A stretch of 16,223 bases of DNA from Lachnospiraceae bacterium (GCA_004556565.1 SFGN01000060.1:1-16223), one strand, 5' to 3'. Positions 6,197-14,060 are shown, counted from the stretch's first letter. Notes: generated from the letters alone by a model not told the origin. Made by a program: numbers and translations.

Positions 6197-7459
6197 ATGA
6201 GCTTAAATTCAACGCCTTCCGCCGACAGAATGCACATCGGGATTTTCGGCAAGAGAAATGCAGGAAAGTCCAGTATTATCAATGCCATTACAGGGCAGAA
6301 CCTTGCAATTGTCTCGGATGTCAAAGGCACCACCACAGACCCTGTGCTCAAATCCATGGAGCTGCTTCCACTTGGTCCCGTCGTCATTATTGATACCCCG
6401 GGGCTGGATGACGAAAGCCTGCTCGGCCCGCTACGTGTCCAGAAGGCTTTTCAAATGTTAAATAAGACCGACATTGCCGTCCTGGTGATCGACTGCACTG
6501 CCGGTGTTACAAAAGAAGACCTTCTGATTCTGGAAAGAATCAAAAGTAAAGAAATCCCCTGCGTTGTCGCTTTCAACAAGGCAGATTTGTGGGGAAAAAC
6601 AGATACTCCCGGCGAAATTGCGCCTGAGGCTTTACCTGCAATCCCTGAAGACTATCTTAGGCAGCTTGAATCCGCCGGAGTTGCTGCCGGCTGCTGTATC
6701 GCCGTCAGCACTGCAACAGAAATGAATATCTATGAATTAAAGGAACTGATCGCAGCACAGGTAACTGATCCTGATAAAAACCGACGCATTGTAGGGGATC
6801 TGATCCATCCGTCAGATTTTATCATTCTTGTTGTGCCGATCGATTCTGCCGCACCGAAGGGACGGCTGATCCTGCCGCAGCAGCAGACGATAAGAGATAT
6901 TCTGGATACAGAAGCCACAGCAATCGTCGTGAAAGAAACCGGCCTGAAAGAGACGCTGGAACAGCTCGGCAAAAAACCGGCGCTTGTCATCACTGACAGC
7001 CAGGCCTTTGAAAAGGTATCTAAGGATGTACCTCCGGAAATCCCGCTTACCTCTTTTTCTATTTTATTTGCGCGCTATAAAGGTAATCTTAAGCTTGCAG
7101 TAAACGGCGCATATGCCTTGAACGAGCTTGAGGACGGAGACACTGTACTGATATCCGAAGGCTGCACCCATCACCGCCAGTGTGACGATATCGGCACGGT
7201 AAAACTGCCAAAATGGATACGGAAATATACCGGGAAAATCCTGAACTTTGAATTTACAAGCGGCACCGAATTTCCGCAGGATTTAAGTAAATACCGCATG
7301 GTCATACACTGCGGCGGATGTATGCTCAATGACCGGGAAATGAATTACCGCCTGAAATGTGCCGAAGACCAGGGTATTCCGATCACAAATTACGGAATTG
7401 CCATCGCACATATGCAGGGTATTCTGGAGAGAAGCACAGAGATGTTCCTTCGTTCATAA
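6197..7459 (+). CDS. hydF: [FeFe] hydrogenase H-cluster maturation GTPase HydF
   Basis: Scaffold and GTPase on which the 2Fe subcluster is assembled before transfer to the hydrogenase. Seen: GTPase P-loop GKRNAGKSS at 18-26, switch DTPGL at 66-70 and NKAD at 127-130, followed by the dimerisation domain and the C-terminal cluster domain. The cluster ligands fit the HydF pattern: CTH at Cys323/His325, then HCGGC with Cys372 and Cys375. Length 420 is normal. The start has an AAGGAG site nine bases upstream. It is the last gene of the unit. The hairpin at 7503-7526 lies 44 bp downstream but has only a weak T-tail (ATTCTCTTCT) in this direction. Confidence 0.96.
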   Translation: MSLNSTPSADRMHIGIFGKRNAGKSSIINAITGQNLAIVSDVKGTTTDPVLKSMELLPLGPVVIIDTPGLDDESLLGPLRVQKAFQMLNKTDIAVLVIDCTAGVTKEDLLILERIKSKEIPCVVAFNKADLWGKTDTPGEIAPEALPAIPEDYLRQLESAGVAAGCCIAVSTATEMNIYELKELIAAQVTDPDKNRRIVGDLIHPSDFIILVVPIDSAAPKGRLILPQQQTIRDILDTEATAIVVKETGLKETLEQLGKKPALVITDSQAFEKVSKDVPPEIPLTSFSILFARYKGNLKLAVNGAYALNELEDGDTVLISEGCTHHRQCDDIGTVKLPKWIRKYTGKILNFEFTSGTEFPQDLSKYRMVIHCGGCMLNDREMNYRLKCAEDQGIPITNYGIAIAHMQGILERSTEMFLRS

Positions 7460-7497
7460 TGAAATATCCTTATAATTCACAAGATTCTTGGCAACTC

Positions 7498-7526
7498 AAA
7501 AAAGGATGGCTTACTGCAGCCATCCT
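7498..7526 (-). terminator. Terminator of the exporter operon
   Basis: AGGATGGCT (7503-7511) and AGCCATCCT (7518-7526) form a perfect 9-bp stem with a 6-base loop. On the minus strand a run of six T follows (7503-7498). The stem overlaps the first two bases of the permease stop codon. It may also work weakly for hydF on the plus strand. Confidence 0.8.
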
Positions 7527-8772
7527 ATTCTCTTCTCAATGCTTCTATCGGATTCAGTTTGGACGCTTTCACTGCCGGAACAAGCCCGAATACGATCCCG
7601 ATGATCATTGAAAATCCTACTGCGATCACACAGGCCGGTACGCTGATGGCGACAGGCGTTCCCATCACTCCCGACAAAATCCGCGCAAGCACGATTCCGC
7701 TCACCACGCCGATGAGCCCTCCGAGGCTCGTAAGTACTGCTGCCTCTGTCAGGAACTGCATAAGAATCCGCCTTCTTCTCGCACCGATCGCTTTTTTCAG
7801 TCCTATTTCTCGTGTGCGCTCCGTCACGGAAACCATCATAATATTCATGACACCTATTCCTCCCACCAGAAGAGAAATCCCTGCGATCCAGATTAACTGG
7901 CGGTTTGCGGCAGCGGACAATTCCTGGATATCCGCAGCCTGCTTCAGCAGATCATCCGCCTTATATTCACAGGCTGTATTCGTAATCTTTGTCGAATTCA
8001 GGCTTTCCGCTACATTATTTCCCGCAACAGTCATATCGTCCGTAGATTTGGCACGGACAGATACATATTGAGGTTCATCATAGCGGCAGATGATCGGCCA
8101 GCAGTCATCCGGCACAAACACCGCGCCGGACGAAGTGTCTGCATACATCCAGTAATCCTCGATACTGTTGATCGTCGGCGATGACGTATTGTTTTTTGAA
8201 ACAACGCCCACCACGGTAAACGGCTCTCCGCTGATTTCCAGTGTTTTGCCGACCGGATTCTCTCCCTGAAAAAGTTGTTTTGAAACTTTATCATCTACTA
8301 CGGCGACCTTACGTCTTTCTTCATAATCTTTTTCCAGAAAGCTTCTTCCGTAATTGATCTGATAATCATTAACCGTAAAATAATGGCTGTCAATCCCGTA
8401 AAGGCTTCCTGTAAAAGCAGTATTGACATAATATACGCTGTTTGTGTAATTACGGATATGATAAAAAGATACTTCCTTTACGCCGTCCAACTCCTCCAGT
8501 GCCAGCCGGTCTTCCTCGTCCATCACCGCCACACCGTCCGGAACACCCATATATTCCATATCAATCTCATAACCGTCCTGCATCAGACGTACCGTCACAA
8601 CATTATTCCCTGAACCGATCAGATTTTCCTTAATCTGTTCATTTGTTCCTTTTATCGTAGAAACGATCGTGATGATAGATGCAATCCCGATGATAATACC
8701 AAGCATTGTAAGAAGTGAGCGGAGCTTATGTCCCCAGATCCCCTGAAATGCCAGTCTTATGTTTTCAAACAT
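7525..8772 (-). CDS. MacB/YknZ-like ABC transporter permease
   Basis: Membrane subunit of a MacB-type exporter, 415 residues, with the four-segment layout of the family. One N-terminal transmembrane helix (LRSLLTMLGIIIGIASIITI, about 17-36) is followed by a large extracellular MacB periplasmic-core-type domain, then three C-terminal helices (about 290-405). Family signatures include the GIGVMNIMMVSVTERTREIG segment and the end KLNPIEALRRE. The frame remains open to 8877, but the ATG at 8772 has an AGGGGGAG site and begins the conserved MFENIRLAFQGIWGHKLRS. The start overlaps the stop of the upstream adaptor by 8 bp, so translation is probably coupled. Last gene of the operon. MacB-type pumps export peptides, antimicrobials or toxins; the substrate here is unknown. 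Confidence 0.9.
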   Translation of the reverse strand: MFENIRLAFQGIWGHKLRSLLTMLGIIIGIASIITIVSTIKGTNEQIKENLIGSGNNVVTVRLMQDGYEIDMEYMGVPDGVAVMDEEDRLALEELDGVKEVSFYHIRNYTNSVYYVNTAFTGSLYGIDSHYFTVNDYQINYGRSFLEKDYEERRKVAVVDDKVSKQLFQGENPVGKTLEISGEPFTVVGVVSKNNTSSPTINSIEDYWMYADTSSGAVFVPDDCWPIICRYDEPQYVSVRAKSTDDMTVAGNNVAESLNSTKITNTACEYKADDLLKQAADIQELSAAANRQLIWIAGISLLVGGIGVMNIMMVSVTERTREIGLKKAIGARRRRILMQFLTEAAVLTSLGGLIGVVSGIVLARILSGVMGTPVAISVPACVIAVGFSMIIGIVFGLVPAVKASKLNPIEALRRE

Positions 8773-10348
8773 TCCCCACTCCCCCTTTCCTTCCGCTGTC
8801 ACTGTAAAATTCATCCATCGTTGACTCATTTGTCTTCGCACCGTCCTCCACGTCTTTTCCGTAGGGGAATGCAACATAATCGTCCATGGAAATCCCGCCG
8901 CGGATTTCAGTATATGCGCCGTACAAATCCCGCCCGGTCTGCACGGTACGCTGCTCCAGCCGTCCGTCTTTATTTCTTAAATATACAAAGCTTCTGCCGT
9001 TTTCTGTCCGGATGAACTGATTTTCAAGATAAAATCCTCCGCCTTCCTCCCCGCTGCTCTGATAGGAAATGTCAACATATTCATTTTCCTGCAGTGACGC
9101 TGATTCATCGACAAACACCTTGAACGGATAATAGGAAACTGCCGGATTGCCGTCTGACCAGGAATTTGCATTCGTAGTGGGATATTCTGAAATTTCAACC
9201 ACAGTTCCTTCACAGAATGTGCCGGTCATATATGAATTTACCTGCACAGTCTGACCGATCCGGACTTTTCCCAACTCCAGCTCACTCATGGCAACATCAA
9301 TATAATATCCCCCGCCTGCAGATACTTCCAGCACCGGCTCGCTATTCCCGTATGCCTCGTCCGGGTCCCTGACGGCCTTGACCGTACCTGTCACTGTACT
9401 GCGCACCACACCGTCTGAAGCTTCTTTTTCCTGCCGTGACAATTCAACAGCCGCTATGCGGATTGAAACATCAAGATCTTTGATTTCCTGCTCTTTTTCC
9501 GTCCTCATTTTTGCCAGTTCTTCCGCCGTATATTCTGAGCCGGTTTCTTCATAATACGGCTCCGGCGCAGATTCATAATTCTGTAATTCTTCCGGTATCT
9601 CCGGCACAAACAACTGTGTGCTGATTTTCCCGTCTTCCGCACTTCTCACAAGATGAAGCCCCCACTTATTCACAATCTGACCGTTCAGTGCGTTATTCTC
9701 CCGTATGATCAGAACTACATAAGATTCATTCTGTTCCGTTCGTCTGCCGTTTTCATCTGTTCCTGCTCCGGATTGCAAAACCGGAAACATCTGATTCAGC
9801 AATTCTTCCCGCAGGCTGTCCCCTTCTCCCCACAGGTAATAAAACGGGTCCTCTTTTGTGCCTTTCCCCTGCAGAAGTTTCGGTGTTGCCTGCGGTTCAT
9901 AAACAATTTCCGGCGCGGAAGGGGTAACCAGCGTTCTGGAATAAGGTCTCATGTTTTTGATTTTTGTCAGCTCATTTTCTGCCTGTTTCTTCTGAACTTC
10001 CAGTTTATTCAATGCTGTCCTTGCTTTTTGAAGCTCCAAATCTGAAAGCGTCGTGTCATACGCAAGAAGCGGGTCACCTTCTTTCACATTTTGTCCTTCC
10101 TGCACATACACATCCTTCACTGTCTGCGTATCTGAAAGAATCACCTTCTGAATCTTATCTGTCGTCACCATGCCGGAGGTCTGAGAGTTTTCGCCATATA
10201 TATTCATCGTGGAAAAATCCGACACGGCATATACATTGACAGGTTTTTTTTGCGTATTACGCACAATTATTATGCCGCCGCATCCTGACGCGATAATACA
10301 GATTATAATCACCGTGGTGATGATGGTCCGTTTTATTTTTTTACTCAT
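8765..10348 (-). CDS. Membrane-anchored adaptor (HlyD/MacA/YknX-like) with insert in the coiled coil
   Basis: Second membrane fusion protein of the exporter, 527 residues. Seen: an N-terminal transmembrane anchor (about 8-29); the first lipoyl half (VKDVYVQEGQNVKEGDPLLAYDTT, about 78-100); a first helix (101-134); an insert of roughly 140 residues (135-275) containing GKGTKEDPFYYLWGEGD and a Pro/Glu/Tyr-rich stretch; a returning helix (276-311); the second lipoyl half (VRSTVTGTVKAV, from 315); then beta-barrel and membrane-proximal domains. IASGC in the anchor weakly resembles a lipobox, but the following residues are hydrophobic, so I favour a plain anchor. The frame is open to 10549, but the ATG at 10348 follows an AGGAGG and overlaps the ATPase stop by 8 bp. 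Most adaptors of this class run 350-450 residues, so the insert explains the extra length. Family secure; insert function unknown. Confidence 0.85.
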   Translation of the reverse strand: MSKKIKRTIITTVIIICIIASGCGGIIIVRNTQKKPVNVYAVSDFSTMNIYGENSQTSGMVTTDKIQKVILSDTQTVKDVYVQEGQNVKEGDPLLAYDTTLSDLELQKARTALNKLEVQKKQAENELTKIKNMRPYSRTLVTPSAPEIVYEPQATPKLLQGKGTKEDPFYYLWGEGDSLREELLNQMFPVLQSGAGTDENGRRTEQNESYVVLIIRENNALNGQIVNKWGLHLVRSAEDGKISTQLFVPEIPEELQNYESAPEPYYEETGSEYTAEELAKMRTEKEQEIKDLDVSIRIAAVELSRQEKEASDGVVRSTVTGTVKAVRDPDEAYGNSEPVLEVSAGGGYYIDVAMSELELGKVRIGQTVQVNSYMTGTFCEGTVVEISEYPTTNANSWSDGNPAVSYYPFKVFVDESASLQENEYVDISYQSSGEEGGGFYLENQFIRTENGRSFVYLRNKDGRLEQRTVQTGRDLYGAYTEIRGGISMDDYVAFPYGKDVEDGAKTNESTMDEFYSDSGRKGGVGNV

Positions 10349-11147
10349 CTGTATTGCCTCCTGCCTGTTCCTCCTGTCTGTTTTCTTCTCCTGCCGTCTG
10401 TTCATATGTCCCATCTGCAAGTTTTTCTTTCTGCATTTCAGCCGGATTTCCATATTCTTGAATTTCTGAAGAAATAGTTTCATTTTCTGACAAAACACCA
10501 TCTCGGATGTACCAGATTTTCCCTGCGTTTTCCGCCACATTGCGGTCATGGGTTATCATGATGATAGTCGATCCATTACGGTGAAGCTCTTCAAATAATT
10601 CCATGATCTGCCTTCCGGATGCTGTATCCAAAGCTCCGGTCGGCTCATCTGCCAGAAGAACCTTCGGTCTCCCCACAATTGCCCTTGCAATTGCAACCCT
10701 CTGGCACTGTCCGCCTGAGAGCTGGTTCGGCAGGAACGACATTCTTTCTTCAAGCCCCACTATTTTCAGAGCTTCCATGGCCCGCTCCCTGCGTTCTGCT
10801 TTTTTGACCCCTGCATAGACAAGAGGCAGCGCCACATTCTCCAGCGCCGTCAGCTTCGGAAGCAGATTAAAAGACTGAAATACAAATCCTATTTCCTGAT
10901 TTCTCACATCCGCAAGTTGGTTGTCGCTAAGTTTTGTCATATCCCTTCCATTCAGGAAATAAGTACCGGAAGTCGGTATATCCAAACATCCGATCAGATT
11001 CATCAGTGTCGTTTTTCCTGAGCCGGACGGTCCCATAATTGCCAGGTACTCACCTTCTTCCACCTCAAAATTAATATTTTTCAGTATCTTTGCAACCGAT
11101 TTGCCAACGGGATAATCTTTACAAATGTCATGCATCTCAAGAATCAT
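10341..11147 (-). CDS. MacB/YknY-like ABC transporter ATP-binding protein
   Basis: Cytoplasmic ATPase powering the exporter, 268 residues. Seen: Walker A GPSGSGKTT at 39-47, Q-loop FQSFNLLP at 90-97, signature LSGGQCQR at 143-150, Walker B VLLADEPTGALD at 163-174 and H-loop MITHD. The sequence is of the LolD/MacB type, which pairs with four-helix permeases. After the nucleotide-binding domain it has a hydrophilic tail of about 45 residues rich in Glu, Gln and Asn (from about 222); most YknY-like proteins stop near 230. The start overlaps the lipoprotein adaptor stop in an ATGA arrangement, with GGGAGGGA upstream, and its end overlaps the next adaptor by 8 bp. Translational coupling across the operon is likely. 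Confidence 0.93.
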   Translation of the reverse strand: MILEMHDICKDYPVGKSVAKILKNINFEVEEGEYLAIMGPSGSGKTTLMNLIGCLDIPTSGTYFLNGRDMTKLSDNQLADVRNQEIGFVFQSFNLLPKLTALENVALPLVYAGVKKAERRERAMEALKIVGLEERMSFLPNQLSGGQCQRVAIARAIVGRPKVLLADEPTGALDTASGRQIMELFEELHRNGSTIIMITHDRNVAENAGKIWYIRDGVLSENETISSEIQEYGNPAEMQKEKLADGTYEQTAGEENRQEEQAGGNTDE

Positions 11148-12466
11148 TCTAATCCCTCCCCGGTATCTTGTTCTGCTCCCGGTACGCCCTGTATATCTTC
11201 CGTGTCCGTTACAGCTCCGTTTTCCATGCCTTCCTGTATCTCGCCATCCATAACCGGCATACCGCTCTCCTCAGAAATCACAGACATATCGTCGCCCATT
11301 TCTGAGGCATCAAAAGCGTTCTCGTCATATTTCACACAACTCATACCTTCTTTCAGGCTGTCTGACGGAAATGAAATATAATCCGTTACTTCAAGCCCGC
11401 TTTCTATCACATATGTATCTGCCGCTTCGTCGTAAGCCCCAAGCCCTACTTCCCGCTTTTCAAGCTTTCCTTTACCATCCTGTGCCCACACCCAGGGTGT
11501 GGTGTCCAAATCATTGATGTAATATGACGGCAGCTGAACCTGACTTTCATCCCGGTCTTCTCCCTGGCCATAATCGGGCTCTATGTATACATGCTGTCCC
11601 AGAATCAATCCTTCATCACTTTCCAGTTCCACATAAAACGGATATTTATTTGATACTGTTGTCGTATCTGAACTGCCCATACCATAATAAGAATTGGAAT
11701 TTCCGGACTGTATCGGGTTTTCCCATTCAATCTTTGTTACCGTACCCTTCCATGTGGAATCATCCACGCGGGAACGCACAATCACCGGCTGCCCTTCCTG
11801 TAGGGCTGCCGCGTTGCTTTCATTCACATAACCGTTAACCCGGTAGCTTCCGGTCTCAACAACTGTCATGTAAGGCAGTGGATTCCCGTAATTATCCGCA
11901 GAGCTTTCGGTATTGATGCTTTGGACATGTCCGTCCACCGGGGATTTCACTTCAAGATTGTTCAGCGTTGCCTCCATCTTCTGAATTTCCTTCTCTTTCA
12001 GTGAAATATTATAATTTGTCTCCATAATTGCAGTATCTACTTCCTGGATCTCCAGCGTATAGGAAAGCTGTTGGTCTGCTCCTGCCTTCGCTTTTTCCGC
12101 CTCAAGGGAAGCACGCTCATTATTCTTTGCAGTAACCGTATTTCTCAACTGCTCCAGCTCAAGCCGTGCCTTCTCAAGGTTCAATGTGATCTGCTGTGTA
12201 TCATAAACAAACAAAACCTGGTCTTTTTTCACCTCGTCCCCCGCCTTTACCCTGACTTCGGAAACTGCCTGTTCTTCGCTTTTATTAATTTTTGTCTCGC
12301 TGCGTGGAACGGTGACGCCCGCAAAACGCTCAGTCCGACCCACAGAGCCAAACCCGCAGATCATGGAAACCGACTGAACCGAAGCCTCCTCCGTACTTTC
12401 TTTTGTACACCCCGGCAGCAATAATACTGCCATGATTACTGTTAAAATAACTGCCCCTTTTTTCAT
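11144..12466 (-). CDS. Lipoprotein adaptor (HlyD/MacA/YknX-like), first gene of the exporter operon
   Basis: Extracytoplasmic membrane fusion protein of 440 residues, predicted to be lipid-anchored. The N-terminus is a lipoprotein signal (KK, hydrophobic stretch, then LLPGC with Cys20 as the modified residue). It has split lipoyl motifs (VSEVRVKAGDEVKKDQVLFVYD, then VKSPVDGHVQSI) flanking an uninterrupted helical hairpin rich in Glu, Lys and Leu (about 92-170), followed by beta-barrel regions. The last ~55 residues are acidic and low-complexity (many Glu, Asp, Gly, Met). The ATG has GGAGG upstream (about 12477-12481). It shares the exporter operon with a second adaptor, an unusual duplication: YknXYZ-type operons usually have one. 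The partner roles of the two adaptors cannot be assigned from the sequence. Confidence 0.85.
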   Translation of the reverse strand: MKKGAVILTVIMAVLLLPGCTKESTEEASVQSVSMICGFGSVGRTERFAGVTVPRSETKINKSEEQAVSEVRVKAGDEVKKDQVLFVYDTQQITLNLEKARLELEQLRNTVTAKNNERASLEAEKAKAGADQQLSYTLEIQEVDTAIMETNYNISLKEKEIQKMEATLNNLEVKSPVDGHVQSINTESSADNYGNPLPYMTVVETGSYRVNGYVNESNAAALQEGQPVIVRSRVDDSTWKGTVTKIEWENPIQSGNSNSYYGMGSSDTTTVSNKYPFYVELESDEGLILGQHVYIEPDYGQGEDRDESQVQLPSYYINDLDTTPWVWAQDGKGKLEKREVGLGAYDEAADTYVIESGLEVTDYISFPSDSLKEGMSCVKYDENAFDASEMGDDMSVISEESGMPVMDGEIQEGMENGAVTDTEDIQGVPGAEQDTGEGLE

Positions 12467-12581
12467 TGCTGTTTATCCTCCCTTTCCGGCATGGCCAGGC
12501 TGCCCCCGAAAATGCCTTGCTCTATTTGAATACCCGCTTATGCCGATTTCATCATATCGCATATACCCTGCAATTTTCTTT

Positions 12582-12612
12582 GTTATAATCTTAAGGTTTC
12601 TTTAAGGTTTTC
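12582..12612 (-). promoter_or_regulatory. Activator-type promoter of the exporter operon with 11-bp tandem repeat
   Basis: TTAAGGTTT occurs at 12591-12599 and again at 12602-12610, exactly 11 bp apart (minus strand: AAACCTTAA twice). On the minus strand a -10-like TATAAC lies at 12587-12582, and the position 17 bp upstream has no -35 match because the repeats occupy it. An 11-bp tandem repeat replacing the -35 is the usual arrangement of OmpR/PhoB-family response-regulator promoters. Just beyond, TCAG recurs at 12611, 12621 and 12631 with 10-bp phasing. The predicted start near 12575 gives a leader of about 110 bases. Confidence 0.55.
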
Positions 12613-12677
12613 AGAAAGTTTCAGAACGAATCAGCCTGAAGACGATTTATTATTTAATGGACTGATATTCATCCGCA

Positions 12678-12706
12678 TTGACAAACTGCCGGAAATAGTG
12701 TGTAAT
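12678..12706 (+). promoter_or_regulatory. Promoter of the LytTR-PAS regulator gene
   Basis: Perfect TTGACA (12678-12683), a 17-bp spacer and TGTAAT (12701-12706, 5/6). The predicted start is near 12713, about 93 bases before the chosen start codon. It is divergent from the exporter promoter, and the two control regions are only about 66 bp apart. Confidence 0.65.
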
Positions 12707-12805
12707 AATTGATAATATATTCTGATTTTTTTGCGGTATGATCAAGAGAACGGAAGTTGTGGCACTTATACGCTTCATCTTTCGTCTGAAAAAGAGGTGA
12801 CTGAT

Positions 12806-13606
12806 TTGCAGGAAACAAAATACATAACTATAATTTCAAACAGAAAAAAAATCGTGCTCAGCATCAACACGATCCTTTACGTACTTATGACAGGAAAAAA
12901 TGCCGAAATCCACGTTTTCGGAGATAAAATATATGAAACAAGAATGACCCTTGGAGAGCTTGAGCAAAAACTCGGAGACGGTTTTATAAAAGTACACCGC
13001 GGTTGCATCGTGTCCGCAATGGCGATACACGATATTACCGATAATATTAACCTCAGCAATGGTGAATCTCTGGAATACACGATACGAAAGAAAAACGAGA
13101 TTATTCAACAGCTGCATTTAAAACAGCAGAGCATCATTAACAGCTTCACCGGGGAAGATACCCCCTCAACGCAGGAAGAATACCGCAAGTATTACAGCAG
13201 CTTTGATAATCTTCCATTTGCCTTCACAGATATCGAGATGATATTCAATGAGCAAAGCCATGCCGTGGACTGGATTTTCAGATACGGCAACCCTGCTTTG
13301 GCAAAACTTGAAAAAATGCCGCTGGATCAGCTCGTCGACAGTTCCTTTGGCAGTCTGTTCAGCAACATGGATTCCAAATGGCTGCGGAGCTACGAGCGTG
13401 CGACGCTTTACGGGGAAATACTGGAGATAATCGACTATAGCCCTGAAATAGATACCTACCTGAAAGTAATATGTTTTCCGACTTTCAAAGGTCACTGTGG
13501 GTGCATTCTTTTTAATATCTCGGAGATACAATTTACCAAAAACAGCAGCGATGCCGAAAAAGCACTGATGCTCTATTTCGGGAAGCCGCCGTCCAAAAAT
13601 GCGTGA
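12806..13606 (+). CDS. LytTR-domain transcriptional regulator with C-terminal PAS-like region
   Basis: Predicted DNA-binding regulator, 266 residues from a TTG start. The first ~100 residues are a LytTR domain (KYITIISNRKKIVLSINTIL, then IYETRMTLGELEQKL and FIKVHRGCIVSAMAIHDI). The second half (about 126-250; FDNLPFAFTDIEMIFNE, VDWIFRYGNPALAKLE, then DTYLKVICFPTFKGHCGCIL) has a PAS-like pattern and probably senses a ligand. There is no receiver or membrane segment. The frame is open to a TTG at 12731 with no binding site; the TTG at 12806 follows AAAGAGGTGA (12791-12800) and starts at the domain edge. A GTG at 12797 is a less likely alternative. It is divergent from the exporter operon, so it could control it, but the exporter's repeats look more OmpR-like. 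A strong terminator follows. LytTR is certain in outline; PAS is an inference. Confidence 0.8.
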   Translation: MQETKYITIISNRKKIVLSINTILYVLMTGKNAEIHVFGDKIYETRMTLGELEQKLGDGFIKVHRGCIVSAMAIHDITDNINLSNGESLEYTIRKKNEIIQQLHLKQQSIINSFTGEDTPSTQEEYRKYYSSFDNLPFAFTDIEMIFNEQSHAVDWIFRYGNPALAKLEKMPLDQLVDSSFGSLFSNMDSKWLRSYERATLYGEILEIIDYSPEIDTYLKVICFPTFKGHCGCILFNISEIQFTKNSSDAEKALMLYFGKPPSKNA

Positions 13607-13633
13607 AAATCACACATATTATATTCAAAACTC

Positions 13634-13659
13634 AAAAATGGTCCACCGGACCATTTTTT
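13634..13659 (+). terminator. Strong intrinsic terminator after the LytTR-PAS gene
   Basis: AAAAATGGTCC (13634-13644) pairs perfectly with GGACCATTTTT (13648-13658) across a 3-base loop, and the T-run extends to 13659. The stem symmetry gives it some activity on both strands. It closes the regulator gene, 28 bp after its stop. Confidence 0.85.
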
Positions 13660-13720
13660 CATATGTTTTGCAACTATATTATGATTCACACCGCTTTAAC
13701 GTCGTTTTACGCCATGTTTA

Positions 13721-13749
13721 TTGACAAGAATCACACAAAACTGTATAAC
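13721..13749 (+). promoter_or_regulatory. Sigma-A-type promoter upstream of the small ORF
   Basis: Perfect TTGACA (13721-13726), a 17-bp spacer and TATAAC (13744-13749, 5/6). The predicted start is near 13756. It would transcribe the 11-bp tandem repeat, the small ORF at 13875 and possibly the response regulator gene. Confidence 0.65.
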
Positions 13750-13790
13750 AAAACAATCATAATGTTTATTATTGTGATTTCTAATTACTG

Positions 13791-13812
13791 TGGTTTCAAT
13801 TTGGTTTCAATT
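13791..13812 (+). repeat. Perfect 11-bp tandem direct repeat
   Basis: TGGTTTCAATT occurs twice without a gap (13791-13801 and 13802-13812). One-turn direct repeats are typical operator spacing for response regulators. About 37 bp further on is a -10-like TATAAG (13850-13855) without a well-spaced -35 (TTGTAG at 13823-13828, 21-bp spacer), so the repeat could be an activator site for a second promoter just before the small ORF. Confidence 0.5.
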
Positions 13813-13874
13813 GTTATTAAAGTTGTAGTCCCTGCATTTTATTAAACATTATAAGTGTATAGGGAGAAAAGGAA

Positions 13875-14060
13875 ATGAAAAAATATGATTATTGGGCCAA
13901 TAAAAAAACTCAAGCGACAGCGGCTTTTTTTCAGGTAGTACATCGTTCGCAAAATAACTCGACTAATGCGCAGAACGTTTTGAGAGTGCTATTCAAAAAA
14001 CGAAGGCGTAGCGGGCTACGTCGAGGCTTTTTGAGTGATTTGATTGACATTGCAGGTTGA
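13875..14060 (+). CDS. Doubtful small basic ORF (61 codons) in a structured region
   Basis: I do not recognise this protein. The ATG follows GGGAGAAAAGG closely, a usable binding site, and the frame gives a 61-residue hydrophilic, basic peptide (FKKRRRSGLRRG near the end) with no hydrophobic segment or signal peptide. Against it being a gene, the DNA is full of structure: a 15-bp odd palindrome (13889-13903), an A7...T7 hairpin resembling a weak terminator (13902-13931), a long imperfect hairpin (13993-14034), and a consensus promoter overlapping the last codons. It may be a short peptide gene between two LytTR regulators, a remnant of a mobile repeat, or a structured RNA. I lean slightly towards non-coding. 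Confidence 0.3.
   Translation: MKKYDYWANKKTQATAAFFQVVHRSQNNSTNAQNVLRVLFKKRRRSGLRRGFLSDLIDIAG

Noticed and set aside
12582..12612. LytTR (AgrA-type) binding site at the exporter promoter
   Set aside because: LytTR sites are 9-bp repeats with 12-13 bp between them; here the repeat period is 11 bp, which fits OmpR-family spacing.
13791..13812. Tandem repeat as a CRISPR or VNTR array
   Set aside because: Only two 11-bp units with no spacers; too small for either.
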